Source: Streptomyces sp. NBC_00102
GTDB lineage: Bacteria > Actinomycetota > Actinomycetes > Streptomycetales > Streptomycetaceae
Assembly (NCBI RefSeq): GCF_026343115.1
Contig: NZ_JAPEMC010000001.1
Span: 6,117,001 to 6,181,000, forward strand
Direction of reading: 5' to 3'
Length of the DNA: 64,000 bases
Below the pieces are notes generated by a model that worked only from the letters and a program-made list of their open reading frames with translations, was not told where the DNA came from and made no database searches. A program made the position numbers and the translations under genes. Of the stretch, positions 45,192-54,351 are shown piece after piece (positions within the stretch are counted from its first letter, which is position 1; every line of letters starts with the position of its first letter).

Positions 45192-46511
45192 TCAGGCGCT
45201 CCCCGCCGACGCCCTGGCCCGTACCACCACCGGCGCGGTCGAGTGCGGCAGCAGATCGGCCGGCTCCTCCGGGTGCACCACCTGCACGTCCACCCCCTCG
45301 CGGAAGCGGTACGGGCGATGGGCCAGCACCTCCGCGAGGTGACGGCGCATCCGTGAGATCTCGGCGCGTACCGTCACCGTGCGGGTGCCGTCGCCGAAGA
45401 TGTCCCGCGCCAGCTCGGAGGCCGTACACCCCTGCCTGCGCAGGGCCAGCGCGTACAGCAGTTCCGCGTGCCGGGGCGAGAGCCGCTGCGTCCAGGTGTC
45501 CACCGGACCCGCCACGTGCACCACCGGCTGCCCGGCCCGCCCCAGGTCCAGCACCACCCGGCGCGGCGGCCCGTCCGAGGCGTTTCCGGACGCCCCGTCC
45601 ACCACCTGGACCAGCCAGCCCCCGGGCAGCGGCTCCACCCGGCACATCCCCAGCGAGGGGAACCACACCCGGCCCGGCGCGAGCGACTTGGGCAGCGGCA
45701 GCCGGTCCACCGGCGGCATCCCGGTCACCGCCGCCAGCCACCCGTGGGTGTCCACGGCGAGGGCCCGCCCACCGATCCGGCAGAGAATCGGCGCGGCCAC
45801 CGACCGCAGCCGTTCGATCGTCGCCAGATGACGGTTGCGTATCTCGCTCTCGGCGAGCTTGGCCACCGAGTCCACCAGTGCCAGCGTCGCCGGGTGGAAG
45901 GTGGACTCCGGACCGCTGATGTCGACGACACCGATCAGCCGCCCGTCACGCGGGTCGCGCACCGGCGCCGCCGCGCACGTCCAGCTCTGCAGGGCGTTCA
46001 CGAAATGCTCCGCGGAGTGCACCCGAACGGGGGTACGCGCGGCCAGCGACGTACCGATCGCGTTGGTCCCTATCACCGGCTCGGTCCACGTGGCGCCCTC
46101 CTCCAGCAGGATGCCCTCCGCCCGCCGCATCACGGAACGGTCGCCCTGCCGCCACAGCACCCGCCCCTGCGCGTCGCTGACCACCATGATCTGCCGGGTA
46201 CCGTCAGCGAACGCGGCCAGCCCCTCGCGCAGCAGCGGCATGACCGTGCCGAGCGCCGTGGCACGCCGCTGGTGCTCCAGTTCCCCGGCCTCCATCAGCG
46301 GCCCTTCGGGCGCCCGTTCCGGGTCCACCCCGCTGCGCAGCACCCGGGACCAGGAGGCGTCGATCTCCGCCCGGGGCGCGGCCGCACCCGTGCCCCGGCC
46401 CGACAGCCGGGCCTCACGGGCCGTGCGCAGAGCACGTGCCGCGTCGGCGGGCGCCCGCCGGGGAGCCGGCGGGGACGTTGGGGCAGGGACTGTCTCCCTC
46501 GCTGGTTTCAC
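45192..46511 (-). CDS. GAF-domain transcriptional regulator
   Basis: The 439-aa protein has a charged N-terminal segment, an acetoacetate-regulator-like (AcoR) GAF region with RQIMVVSDAQGRVLWRQGDRSVMRRAEGILLEEGATWTEPVIGTNAIGTSLAARTPVRVHSAEHF-type sequence (about residues 105-170) and VRDPRDGRLIGVVDISGP, then a C-terminal module with a helix-turn-helix (CTASELARDIFGDGTRTVTVRAEISRMRRHLAEVL). It lacks the sigma-54 AAA+ domain, as usual in Streptomyces. The ligand and targets are unknown. The GTG at 46511 with a G-rich site upstream was chosen over a longer frame. Confidence 0.85.
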   Translation of the reverse strand: MKPARETVPAPTSPPAPRRAPADAARALRTAREARLSGRGTGAAAPRAEIDASWSRVLRSGVDPERAPEGPLMEAGELEHQRRATALGTVMPLLREGLAAFADGTRQIMVVSDAQGRVLWRQGDRSVMRRAEGILLEEGATWTEPVIGTNAIGTSLAARTPVRVHSAEHFVNALQSWTCAAAPVRDPRDGRLIGVVDISGPESTFHPATLALVDSVAKLAESEIRNRHLATIERLRSVAAPILCRIGGRALAVDTHGWLAAVTGMPPVDRLPLPKSLAPGRVWFPSLGMCRVEPLPGGWLVQVVDGASGNASDGPPRRVVLDLGRAGQPVVHVAGPVDTWTQRLSPRHAELLYALALRRQGCTASELARDIFGDGTRTVTVRAEISRMRRHLAEVLAHRPYRFREGVDVQVVHPEEPADLLPHSTAPVVVRARASAGSA

Positions 46512-46717
46512 GGGTTTCCCCCCACAAAAGGCGCCTCGGGCCCCGGTCGAGGTCCCAAGGTACTCATCCTGGCGCCGGCGGGGGCCCGCAGTTCCACACG
46601 CCCGCCCCGCTTGCAACCCTTTGCAACTCTGGCCAAGCCTCGGGCGAAGGGTGAGAATGTGTCCACACCGTTCGGCGCGGCTTCGCGTCGGCGCCGCCCG
46701 GTGCAGCACCGGCGGGG

Positions 46718-46749
46718 AGGGTGGTGCCGTGTCGGCGCAGCACCACCCT
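46718..46749 (-). terminator. hairpin downstream of the acyl-CoA dehydrogenase gene
   Basis: AGGGTGGTG (46718-46726) pairs with CACCACCCT (46741-46749). It lies 22 bp beyond the minus-strand stop at 46771. The remaining sequence up to the GAF-regulator start (46512-46770) carries no gene. Confidence 0.55.
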
Positions 46750-46770
46750 CTTTCGCTGTGACGCGGTGCC

Positions 46771-48414
46771 TCAGCGGGTGTCCACGACCGGCCGGGCCCG
46801 GGCGACGACCGACGCCAGGTCGAGGGTGTGCGGCAGCGTCCCGAACGCCGAACCCCAGTCACCGCCCAGCCGCGAGGCGCAGAACGCGTCGGCCACCTCC
46901 GGCGGCGCCCAGCGCACCAGCAGCGAACCCTGGAGCACCAGCGCCATCCGCTCGACGATCCGCCGGGCCCGCGCCTCCACGCCGTCCAGATCGGCCAGTT
47001 CCGTCAGCAGATCCTTGATCGCCGCGTCCAGCCGGTGATCGGCACCCCGCGCCTTGCCGACCTCCCGCAGCAGCGCGTCCAGCGCCCTCGGCTCCCGCTG
47101 GAGGGCGCGCAGCACGTCGAGGGCCTGCACATTGCCGGAGCCCTCCCAGATGGAGTTGAGCGGCGCCTCCCGCAACAGCCGGGGCATCCCGGACTCCTCG
47201 ACGTACCCGTTGCCGCCCAGGCACTCCAACGCCTCGCCCACCACCGCGGTGCACCGCTTGGTCACCCAGTACTTCGCGGCAGGCACCGCGAGCCGCAGGA
47301 ACGCCCGCTCCTCCTCGGTGTCCGCGTCGTACGCGGCGGCCAGCCGCATCCCCAGCACCGTCGCCGCCTCCGACTCCAACGCGAGGTCGGCCAGCACGTT
47401 GCGCATCAGCGGCTTCTCGATCAGCAGCCCGCCGAACGCGCTCCGGTAGGTGCTGTGATGGATCGCCTGCGCCACCGCCTGCCGCATCAGCGCGGCGGAG
47501 CCGACCACGCAGTCCAGGCGGGTCGCCGCGACCATCTCGATGATGGTGCGCACCCCCCGGCCCTCCTCGCCGACCCGGCGGGCCCACGTCCCGTCGAACT
47601 CCACCTCGCCCGACGCGTTGGACTTGTTCCCCAGCTTGTCCTTGAGCCGCTGGATCGCGAACACGTTCCGGGTGGCGTCCGGCAGTACCCGGGGCACCAG
47701 GAAGCAGGTCAGACCGCCCGGCGCCTGGGCCAGTACCAGGAAGCCGTCCGACATCGGCGCGGAGCAGAACCACTTGTGCCCGGTGAGCAGGTACTCGCCC
47801 TCCGCGGCCAGCGGCTCCGCCCGGGTGGTGTTGGAGCGGACGTCGGTGCCGCCCTGCTTCTCGGTCATCCCCATGCCGAAGAGGACCCCGGACTTCTCCG
47901 CGGCGGGCCGCAGCCCCTCCTCGTACACGTGCGAGGTCAGCAGCGGCTCCCACACGGCGGCGAGCGCCGGGTCGGTACGGAGCGCGGGCACCGCCGCGTG
48001 CGTCATCGACAGCGGGCAGCCGTGCCCCGCCTCGGCCTGCGTCCAGACCAGGAAGCCCGCCGCCCGCCGCACGTGACCGCCCTCCCTGCCCCAGGCGTCG
48101 GTGAGCCCGGCGGTCACCGCGTGTCCCAGCAGCCGGTGCCAGGCCGGGTGAAATTCGACCTCGTCGATCCGGTGTCCGTACCGGTCGTGAGTGCGCAGTT
48201 TCGGTGGATTCTCGTTCGCCCGCTCTCCCCACTCCTGAACCTGGGCCGATCCGGCCGCCTGTCCGAGCGTGGTCAGCTCCTGCCGTGCCTGGAGCAGGAT
48301 TCCGGGCGCCAGATGTCGTTCCACCGCTTCGGACAGGGCGCGGTCGGCGCCGAAGACGTCGTAGCCGACCAGCGGCGGTACCTGATTGGTCACTGTGTGG
48401 GTGGTGGCTGCCAT
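46771..48414 (-). CDS. AidB-type acyl-CoA dehydrogenase
   Basis: The 547-aa flavoprotein has the AidB-like features: GMTEKQGGTDVRSNTTRA (FAD-binding acyl-CoA dehydrogenase motif), GHKWFCSAPMSDGFLVLAQAPGGLTCFLVPR, and ECLGGNGYVEESGMPRLLREAPLNSIWEGSGNVQALDVLRAL with the Glu/Ser-rich signature. The catalytic base position in AidB-like enzymes differs from mitochondrial enzymes, so the substrate is uncertain. AidB proteins are linked to protection from alkylation damage in Escherichia coli; here the function is unknown. The start ATG at 48414 lies only 17 bp from the divergent YihY gene, so their promoters must overlap. Confidence 0.92.
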   Translation of the reverse strand: MAATTHTVTNQVPPLVGYDVFGADRALSEAVERHLAPGILLQARQELTTLGQAAGSAQVQEWGERANENPPKLRTHDRYGHRIDEVEFHPAWHRLLGHAVTAGLTDAWGREGGHVRRAAGFLVWTQAEAGHGCPLSMTHAAVPALRTDPALAAVWEPLLTSHVYEEGLRPAAEKSGVLFGMGMTEKQGGTDVRSNTTRAEPLAAEGEYLLTGHKWFCSAPMSDGFLVLAQAPGGLTCFLVPRVLPDATRNVFAIQRLKDKLGNKSNASGEVEFDGTWARRVGEEGRGVRTIIEMVAATRLDCVVGSAALMRQAVAQAIHHSTYRSAFGGLLIEKPLMRNVLADLALESEAATVLGMRLAAAYDADTEEERAFLRLAVPAAKYWVTKRCTAVVGEALECLGGNGYVEESGMPRLLREAPLNSIWEGSGNVQALDVLRALQREPRALDALLREVGKARGADHRLDAAIKDLLTELADLDGVEARARRIVERMALVLQGSLLVRWAPPEVADAFCASRLGGDWGSAFGTLPHTLDLASVVARARPVVDTR

Positions 48415-48431
48415 GCCGATACGGTAAGGAC

Positions 48432-49691
48432 GTGCAGGCAGCAAATGAAACACCCGAGCGGAGATCGAGCCGGCTCCACCGTGCCCGAGTTCTCTACCGC
48501 AATGTCTCCAAGCGGCAGATGGCGTGGCATCTGCTCAAGGACACCGTCAACTCGTGCATGGAGTACCGCATTCTCGGGCTCGCGGCCGAGGCGGCGTTCT
48601 TCACCCTGCTGTCCCTGCCGCCCCTGCTGCTCGGCCTGATCGGCCTCCTCGGATACGTCGACGACTGGACCTCCACCACCACGGTGGCCTCCATCGAGCG
48701 GAACATCCTCGACGCCGCGCAGACCGTCCTCTCCGAGCGCGGTGTCAACGACTTCGCCAAGCCGCTCCTGGACGACATCACCAACGGGGCCCGCCCCGAC
48801 GTCATCTCCATCGGCTTCGCCATCGCCCTGTGGTCGGGCTCCCGCGCGGTGAACGTCTTCGTCGAGACCATCACCGTCATGTACGGACTCGACGGCCAGC
48901 GCGGCATCGTCAAGACCCGTCTGCTCGCCTTCCTGCTGTACGTCGTCGCCCTCCTCCTGGGCGCGGTGGTGCTGCCGCTGCTGGTGGCGGGCCCGGACCG
49001 GGTGGTCGAACTGGTCCCCTGGGGCACCGAGCTCCTCGCCGTCATGTACTGGCCCCTGGGCATCCTGCTGACCATCGCCTTCCTGACCACCCTCTACCAC
49101 GTGTCCGTCCCCGTGCGGTCGCCGTGGATGGAGGACGTCCCGGGAGCCCTGGTGGCCCTGGGCATGTGGGTGATCGGCAGCTTCGTCCTGCGGTTCTACC
49201 TGACCAGCACCGTCGAGGGCCCGACGATCTACGGCTCGCTCGCCGCCCCCATCGCCGTACTCCTGTGGATCGGCGTCTCCGCCTTCGCCGTGCTCGTCGG
49301 GGCCGCCGTGAACGCCGCCATCGACCGGGTGTGGCCCTCCCTGGCCACGGCCGCGGCACGCGAGGCCAACGACCTCGCCCGGGCCGCGCAGGCCGCCGAA
49401 TTCGTGGCCCGGACCCGGCCCTCGGCCTGGGCGATGTACGCCGACGACGAGGACGGCCCCGACGAGGGCGGCGACATGCCCTCCGAGTACCCGGAACGCT
49501 GGTCCCGCTTCCTGCCCCCGGACGACCTGAAGTCCCGGCTCCACGCGGCCTGGGACAAGGAGCCGAGGGAGTCCAAGGAGCAGAAGGCGCACCGCACCGA
49601 CAAGGAGACCCAGGAGCACACGGACCCCGTCCACGGCTCGGCCGACGACACGGTCCACGGCTCCGCCCGGCGGCCGGGGCCGCCGCGGTAG
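48432..49691 (+). CDS. YihY/BrkB-family membrane protein
   Basis: The 419-aa protein has six to seven membrane segments starting at LGLAAEAAFFTLLSLPPLLLGLIGLLGYVD (about 45-75), with the YihY signature ALWSGSRAVNVFVETITVMYG and a final MALGMWVIGSFVLRFYLT-like helix followed by STVEGPTIYGSLAAPIAVLLWIGVSAFAVLVGAAVNAAID. A long charged C-terminal tail (WDKEPRESKEQKAHRTDKETQEHTD) lies in the cytoplasm. Members are implicated in envelope functions without a defined mechanism. The GTG at 48432 has TAAGGA upstream. It is divergent from the acyl-CoA dehydrogenase gene. Confidence 0.88.
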   Translation: MQAANETPERRSSRLHRARVLYRNVSKRQMAWHLLKDTVNSCMEYRILGLAAEAAFFTLLSLPPLLLGLIGLLGYVDDWTSTTTVASIERNILDAAQTVLSERGVNDFAKPLLDDITNGARPDVISIGFAIALWSGSRAVNVFVETITVMYGLDGQRGIVKTRLLAFLLYVVALLLGAVVLPLLVAGPDRVVELVPWGTELLAVMYWPLGILLTIAFLTTLYHVSVPVRSPWMEDVPGALVALGMWVIGSFVLRFYLTSTVEGPTIYGSLAAPIAVLLWIGVSAFAVLVGAAVNAAIDRVWPSLATAAAREANDLARAAQAAEFVARTRPSAWAMYADDEDGPDEGGDMPSEYPERWSRFLPPDDLKSRLHAAWDKEPRESKEQKAHRTDKETQEHTDPVHGSADDTVHGSARRPGPPR

Positions 49692-49857
49692 TGCCGCGTC
49701 GGGCAGGGGCTGACCGCCGGGTGGGCCCCGACCGACGGGGCACCGGCCCCACCGCGCGTGCCGCCCGCCGGGGCCACGGCGTTACCCTCGGGTCCGGACC
49801 GGACCGGACCGTCCCGTACCGCCTGCCGGCCGGTCCGCTCCGGACGGGGGGAATCCT

Positions 49858-50772
49858 GTGGAACTGCGCCATCTGATGGGCTTCGTCGCGGTGGCGGAGG
49901 AACTGCACTTCGGCCACGCCGCCCGACGGCTCCGGATGGCCCAGCCGCCCCTCAGCCGGCAGATCCGCCGCCTGGAGAAGGAACTCGGCGTCCAGCTCTT
50001 CGAGCGCAGTACCCGCTCCGTACGCCTGACCAGCGCGGGGGAGTCCTTCCTCGAACCCGTGCGCGAGATCCTGGCCGGACTCGACACCGCCGTGGAAGTC
50101 GCCCGCGCGGCCGGGCGAGGCGAGTACGGCAAGGTCACCGTCGGCTTCGCCGGGGCCTCCTCCCACGAGACCCTGCCCAGACTCACCCGCGCCGTCCGGG
50201 CCGCCCACCCCGGCCTCGAACTCGTCATGACCGGCCAGACCTACGCCGACGTGGCCCTGGCCCGGGTCGCCGACGGCTCGCTCGACCTCGGGTTCGTACG
50301 GCTGCCGGTGAGCAGACCGGGCGTCGCCCACCGGGTGATCGGCGAGGAGGAAATCATCTGCGCACTCCCCTCCGACCACCCGCTCGCGGGTCTGCCCGCC
50401 GTGCCGCTCGGCGCACTCGCCGACGAACCCTTCGTCTCCTTCCCGGCCGACGCCGGCTCCACCGTCCGCGACGCGATGGAACAGACCTGCGCGGCCCACG
50501 GGTTCACCCCGCGCGTGGTCCAGGAGGCCCCCGACTCGTACACGATCATGGCGCTGGTCGCGGCCGGAGTGGGCGTGACCCTGACCGTCAGCTCCTGCGG
50601 CCACATCCAGCAGAACGGACTCGTCCACCGCCCCCTCGCCGGTCCGCCCGTACGCCGGCACACCGCACTCGCCTGGCGGGAGGACAACCCCTCGGCCGCC
50701 CTGCGTGCGGTGCTCGCCGTGGCCGCCGACGCGCTGCCCACTCCGCCCGTGCGGCAGACCACGACCGATTGA
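49858..50772 (+). CDS. LysR-family transcriptional regulator
   Basis: The 304-aa regulator begins VELRHLMGFVAVAEELHFGHAARRLRMAQPPLSRQIRRLEKELGVQLFERSTRSVRLTSAG-type sequence, a full LysR winged helix-turn-helix, followed by the periplasmic-binding-like inducer domain (VTVGFAGASSHETLPRLTRAVRAAHPGLEL). The GTG at 49858 has a G-rich site upstream. The preceding 166-bp gap holds CCGGA repeats (49791-49813). The next gene, a thiolase on the same strand, begins 215 bp downstream and is a possible target. Confidence 0.92.
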   Translation: MELRHLMGFVAVAEELHFGHAARRLRMAQPPLSRQIRRLEKELGVQLFERSTRSVRLTSAGESFLEPVREILAGLDTAVEVARAAGRGEYGKVTVGFAGASSHETLPRLTRAVRAAHPGLELVMTGQTYADVALARVADGSLDLGFVRLPVSRPGVAHRVIGEEEIICALPSDHPLAGLPAVPLGALADEPFVSFPADAGSTVRDAMEQTCAAHGFTPRVVQEAPDSYTIMALVAAGVGVTLTVSSCGHIQQNGLVHRPLAGPPVRRHTALAWREDNPSAALRAVLAVAADALPTPPVRQTTTD

Positions 50773-50987
50773 GACACCGATCGCCCCGGATCAGGGCCCA
50801 TTCGGTATTGGACCCACCCGCCCGCGGAGTGCGAGGGTCATGAGGGCACGGATCGCGCGGCCGTACCCGTACCCCGGGGACCGCGCCGAGCGCGGCCGGA
50901 CCCTACGGCACCCGGCAGCCACCGCCCACACGGCCCGGCGGTCCCCGCGAGAGCCGTGAGCCGTACCCGCAGAGAGAGGCATCCACC

Positions 50988-52214
50988 GTGACCGACCCGC
51001 TCGACATCGTCGTCTGCGAACCGCTGCGCACCCCGATCGGCCGGTTCGGCGGCTCCTTCGCACAGTCGACCCCCGCCGCGCTCGCCGCGCGCGTCATCTC
51101 CGAACTCGTCGCGCGTACCGGCATCGACCCGGAGCGGATCGACGAAGTCATCCTCGGCCACTCCTACCCGACCTCCGAGGCACCCGCCGTCGGCCGGGTC
51201 GCCGCGCTCGACGCGGGGCTGCCCGTCACCGTCACGGGCACGCAGATCGACCGGCGCTGCGGTTCGGGCCTCCAGGCCGTCCTCGACGCGGCGATGCAGA
51301 TCCGCTCCGGCTTCAGCGAGGTCGTGATCGCGGGCGGAGTCGACGTCATGAGCGCCGCCCCCTACTACACGCACGACGGCCGTTGGGGCATCAAGGGCCC
51401 CGGCCTCCAGCTCCACGACTCCCTCGCACGCGGCCGGGCCACCGCCGGCGGTCTCCACCACCCCGTCCAGGGCGGCATGATCGAGACGGCGGAGAACCTG
51501 CGCCGGACGTACGGAATCAGCCGCGAGGACCAGGACGCGCTCGCCCTGCGCTCCCAGCAGCGTGCCGCCCGGGCCGCAGCGGAGGGCCGCTACGACGCGG
51601 AGACCGTCCCCGTCACCGTCCGGACCCGAAAGGGCGAGCACACCGTCACCGCCGACGAGCACCCCCGACCCGACACCACGGCCGAGCAACTGGCCGCACT
51701 GCGACCGGTTATGGGGAAGTCCGACCCCGGGGCGACGGTCACCGCGGGCAACGCCAGCGGCCAGAACGACGCGGCCGCCGCCTGCCTGGTCACCAGCGCC
51801 GCCGGCGCCGAACGCCTGGGCCTGACCCCGCTGGTGCGGCTGGTCTCCTTCGCACGTGCCGGTGTTCCCGTCCAGACCATGGGAATCGGCCCGGTCCCCG
51901 CCACCCGGACGGCGCTGGAGCGCGCAGGGCTCACGCTCGCCGACCTCGACCTGATCGAGATCAACGAGGCGTTCGCCGCCCAGGTCCTCGCCTGCACCCG
52001 CGAGTTGGGCCTCGGCGAGAAGGACCACGAGCAGCGGATCAACGTCAACGGCTCCGGGATCTCCCTCGGCCACCCCGTCGGCGCCACCGGCGCCCGCCTG
52101 CTCGCCACCCTCAGCCGGGAGATGCATCGCAGCGGCGCGCGCTACGGCCTGGAGACCATGTGCATCGGCGGCGGCCAGGGGCTCGCCGCGATCTTCGAGC
52201 GGGTGGAGGTCTGA
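50988..52214 (+). CDS. acetyl-CoA acetyltransferase (thiolase)
   Basis: This 408-aa thiolase has the acylated Cys in QIDRRCGSGLQAV (about residue 90), the second active site NINEAFAA-like EINEAFAAQVL, GHPVGATGARLL with the catalytic His, and CIGGGQG with the catalytic Cys. It would condense two acetyl-CoA or cleave 3-ketoacyl-CoA, serving fatty-acid breakdown or polyketide precursors. A GAGAGAGG ribosome binding site lies before the GTG start. Control by the upstream LysR protein is possible. It converges on the chaplin gene across a terminator. Confidence 0.93.
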   Translation: MTDPLDIVVCEPLRTPIGRFGGSFAQSTPAALAARVISELVARTGIDPERIDEVILGHSYPTSEAPAVGRVAALDAGLPVTVTGTQIDRRCGSGLQAVLDAAMQIRSGFSEVVIAGGVDVMSAAPYYTHDGRWGIKGPGLQLHDSLARGRATAGGLHHPVQGGMIETAENLRRTYGISREDQDALALRSQQRAARAAAEGRYDAETVPVTVRTRKGEHTVTADEHPRPDTTAEQLAALRPVMGKSDPGATVTAGNASGQNDAAAACLVTSAAGAERLGLTPLVRLVSFARAGVPVQTMGIGPVPATRTALERAGLTLADLDLIEINEAFAAQVLACTRELGLGEKDHEQRINVNGSGISLGHPVGATGARLLATLSREMHRSGARYGLETMCIGGGQGLAAIFERVEV

Positions 52215-52233
52215 TCCACGCCGGAACGACGGA

Positions 52234-52271
52234 AGGCCCGGCCGGGAAGCGTCTGCTCCCCGGCCGGGCCT
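52234..52271. terminator. bidirectional hairpin terminator
   Basis: AGGCCCGGCCGGG (52234-52246) pairs perfectly with CCCGGCCGGGCCT (52259-52271) across a 12-base loop. It lies between the thiolase stop (52214) and the chaplin stop (52288). Confidence 0.8.
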
Positions 52272-52287
52272 GACTCGGCGTCGTACG

Positions 52288-52971
52288 TCAGTTGCGCGCG
52301 TCCCGGGCGCGGCGCATCAGCAGCACCCCGCCGAGCAGCATCGCGGCGCTCGTGCCCGCGGCCAGGCCGGTCTCGGCCGCACCGGTCTCGGCCAGCTCCG
52401 GCGGAGCCGGCGCCACGGGCGTGTCCGACGGCGGGAGCTCGGCGGGCGGGATCTCGATCGGCGGCACATCGACCGGCGGCACATCGACCGGCGGCACATC
52501 GACCGGCGGGACGTCGACGGGCGGCACATCGATCGGCGGGACGTCGATGGGCGGGACGTCGATCGGCGGGATGTCGATCGGCGGGACGTCGATGGGCGGG
52601 ATGTCGATCGGCGGCACATCGATCGGGGGGACGTCGACCGGCGGTTCGTCGACCGGGGGTTCGTCGATCGGGGGGACGTCCACCGGAGGCTCGACCACCG
52701 GAGGCTGGACCGGCGGCGTGGCGGGGGTGCTCGCGTTGGCGCAGGTGTTGCCGAACGCCGGGTTGAGCAGCGCGATGACGTTCACCGTGTTGCCGCACAG
52801 ATTGACCGGGACGTGGACCGGGACCTGGGCCACGTTTCCGGAGGCCACACCCGGGGAGGCGACTGCCGCACCGGTGGCGTCGGCGTCCGCGTACGCCTGC
52901 CCACCGGCAACGGAGAGGAGCCCCGAGGCGGCGGCGATGAGCAACGTGCTTTTCTTCAGAACCTGTCGCAT
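52288..52971 (-). CDS. long chaplin with proline stalk and LAETG sorting signal
   Basis: This 227-aa protein has a signal peptide (about 1-28), one chaplin domain (about 32-78: GVASGNVAQVPVHVPVNLCG, NTVNVIALLNPAFGNTCAN, with the two conserved cysteines), then 18 or so repeats of Pro-Pro-x-Asp/Glu-x (about 90-184). A sortase motif LAETG, a hydrophobic segment and RRARDARN end the protein. It should be anchored to peptidoglycan by a sortase, with the proline stretch projecting a single amyloid-forming chaplin unit. Classical long chaplins carry two chaplin domains; the repeat stalk here replaces the second. The ATG at 52971 was chosen for a GGAAGAG site upstream. Confidence 0.92.
   Translation of the reverse strand: MRQVLKKSTLLIAAASGLLSVAGGQAYADADATGAAVASPGVASGNVAQVPVHVPVNLCGNTVNVIALLNPAFGNTCANASTPATPPVQPPVVEPPVDVPPIDEPPVDEPPVDVPPIDVPPIDIPPIDVPPIDIPPIDVPPIDVPPIDVPPVDVPPVDVPPVDVPPVDVPPIEIPPAELPPSDTPVAPAPPELAETGAAETGLAAGTSAAMLLGGVLLMRRARDARN
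52420..52704 (-). repeat. 15-bp tandem repeat encoding the chaplin stalk
   Basis: About 18-19 copies of a degenerate 15-bp unit (core GGCGG-GACGTCGAT on the plus strand) encode five residues each, PPIDV or variants. Units interior to the array are nearly identical while the outer ones are diverged, as in arrays that change copy number by slippage. Confidence 0.85.
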
Positions 52972-53100
52972 TTCCTGCTCTTCCTTGGAAACTTCCGTAT
53001 GACTGGACTCGCCCGAGGAATGCTGGACGGGCGTCACTCTGCGACCGGGGCCGGACGACCTTGGCGGGCAGACGTCCCACGTGCGCGCTGGATAACAGCC

Positions 53101-53128
53101 ATAACGAAGCGAGCCCGTGATGGAAACT
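53101..53128 (-). promoter_or_regulatory. candidate chaplin promoter (AGTTTC-N16-CGTTAT)
   Basis: On the minus strand AGTTTC (53123-53128) and CGTTAT (53101-53106) are 16 bp apart, upstream of the chaplin start at 52971. The same pair precedes the short chaplin and the 101-aa secreted-protein gene. It resembles promoters read by the developmental sigma factor BldN, which is known to control chaplin and rodlin genes. Confidence 0.6.
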
Positions 53129-53571
53129 CGGAATTTCTCAGAAAGTTCTCAATCACTCGATCGGATTGCATGGGAATGCTGGGAATGACGCAGTGTACGA
53201 AACGAGGTTGCCCCGGATGCTCCTGTGCGGCGGCCTGTCGGAGGAGGGTCGGTCCTTCCGCGGCCCCCTGTGGGGGAGGGGTCCGCCCGCCGTCCGCCGT
53301 CACGCATTTCCGGGCCTGAACGAATGACGAATGACGAATGACGGAGCGTGCCCGATGCGCGTGGACCGGGGAAGGTGCGGCAGGAGGCCCGGAGCGGGGC
53401 GCGGCCGCCGCGGCGTACGGGCGGACGGGGGGTGTCGCGATGCCCGCTTGCCGAGGGTCCTGTCGTGGCTCCGCGTGCTCGTACGTGCGGTCGGGTGCCC
53501 ACTCGGACGGGCAGTGATCCGGGCGTTTCCCCAGGTGGTGCAGGGGCCTGTCGAGCAATCGGGTGAACGCG
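53129..53571. other. gene-free region in the chaplin-rodlin cluster
   Basis: No gene is supported in these 443 bp; open frames are shadows. GAATGAC is repeated three times in tandem at 53322-53342. Confidence 0.5.
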
Positions 53572-53599
53572 GAGAACCAAACAGTGGGCGGCGAGTTGA
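53572..53599 (+). promoter_or_regulatory. candidate rodlin promoter
   Basis: GAGAAC (53572-53577) and AGTTGA (53594-53599), 16 bp apart, lie upstream of rodlin 1. The -10 part is embedded in GAGTTGATCAGG, shared almost exactly with rodlin 2 and in part with rodlin 3. The -35 is the weakest match of the three. Confidence 0.6.
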
Positions 53600-53646
53600 T
53601 CAGGCCGCTCCCCTCTACGGGGCAACGAGTACGAGAAGGGTTAATC

Positions 53647-54048
53647 GTGATCAAGAAGGTTCTGGCGACGGGTGCTGTCGCCGCATCCATCCTCGGTCTC
53701 GGGGCCACGCAGGCCATGGCCATCGGCAACGACGGCGGCACGACCTCGGTCAACGGCAACGGTGCCCGGCAGTCCTACGGCAACGCCGAGACGAACGGTG
53801 ACTGGAGCCCGCAGTTCGGTCTGGTCCAGGGGTCGCTGAACAAGCCCTGTGTCGGCCTGCCGCTCAAGGCCAACCTCGGTTCGCTCATCGGAGCCATCCC
53901 GATCTCGGTCCAGGACGTCAACGTGCTGTCCTCGCCGCAGAACCAGCAGTGCACCGAGAACTCCACCCAGGCGAAGGGCGACGAGGCGCTGTCGCACATC
54001 CTGGACGACATCCCGATCCTCTCCGGCAACGGCGCCGGCAACAACTGA
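53647..54048 (+). CDS. rodlin 1
   Basis: This 133-aa rodlin has a signal peptide ending at AMA (about residue 25) and a mature protein starting [14 protein letters not shown], with [23 protein letters not shown] and [18 protein letters not shown], the whole-family pattern. Rodlins assemble the rodlet layer that organises chaplin fibrils on aerial hyphae and spores. The GTG start at 53647 follows AAGGG. A stretch of about 85 bp near the 3' end is identical to rodlin 2. Confidence 0.95.
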   Translation: MIKKVLATGAVAASILGLGATQAMAIGNDGGTTSVNGNGARQSYGNAETNGDWSPQFGLVQGSLNKPCVGLPLKANLGSLIGAIPISVQDVNVLSSPQNQQCTENSTQAKGDEALSHILDDIPILSGNGAGNN

Positions 54049-54063
54049 TCGACGCACGCCGGA

Positions 54064-54105
54064 GGGCCCGGGCCGACGGCCTTCCTCCCCGTGCGGCCCG
54101 GGCCC
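54064..54105 (+). terminator. hairpin terminator after rodlin 1
   Basis: GGGCCCGGGCCG (54064-54075) pairs with CGGCCCGGGCCC (54094-54105), 16 bp after the rodlin stop. Confidence 0.75.
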
Positions 54106-54228
54106 GTCCGCTGCCGTTCCGTGGCAGTGCGCGCGACGGCCTGACCGTGTTCGTGTGCCTGTCGCGACACCGGCGGCCGTCGGATCATCACACCATGCGG
54201 GTGGATTTCCGGAAAATCTCCCTGAGGG

Positions 54229-54256
54229 AGTTTCGATTCCGCCCACTCCTCGTTAT
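54229..54256 (+). promoter_or_regulatory. candidate short-chaplin promoter (AGTTTC-N16-CGTTAT)
   Basis: AGTTTC (54229-54234) and CGTTAT (54251-54256), 16 bp apart, lie 95 bp upstream of the chaplin start. The flanking CCGGAAAAT is shared with the region before the gene at 54856. Confidence 0.6.
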
Positions 54257-54351
54257 GAAGGAAAGCGTCGGAGTTGCGGGCGATCGTCAGAACGCTCGTG
54301 CGGCACGAAATACGTGACCGCCTCGGACTCCGCCGCGAGAAAGGGATGAAA

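Noticed and set aside
46436..46770. short frames in the gap between GAF regulator and acyl-CoA dehydrogenase
   Set aside because: No ribosome binding site or motif; treated as non-coding.
53331..53801. 156-aa plus-strand frame upstream of and into rodlin 1
   Set aside because: Overlaps the rodlin gene in another frame and has no ribosome binding site.
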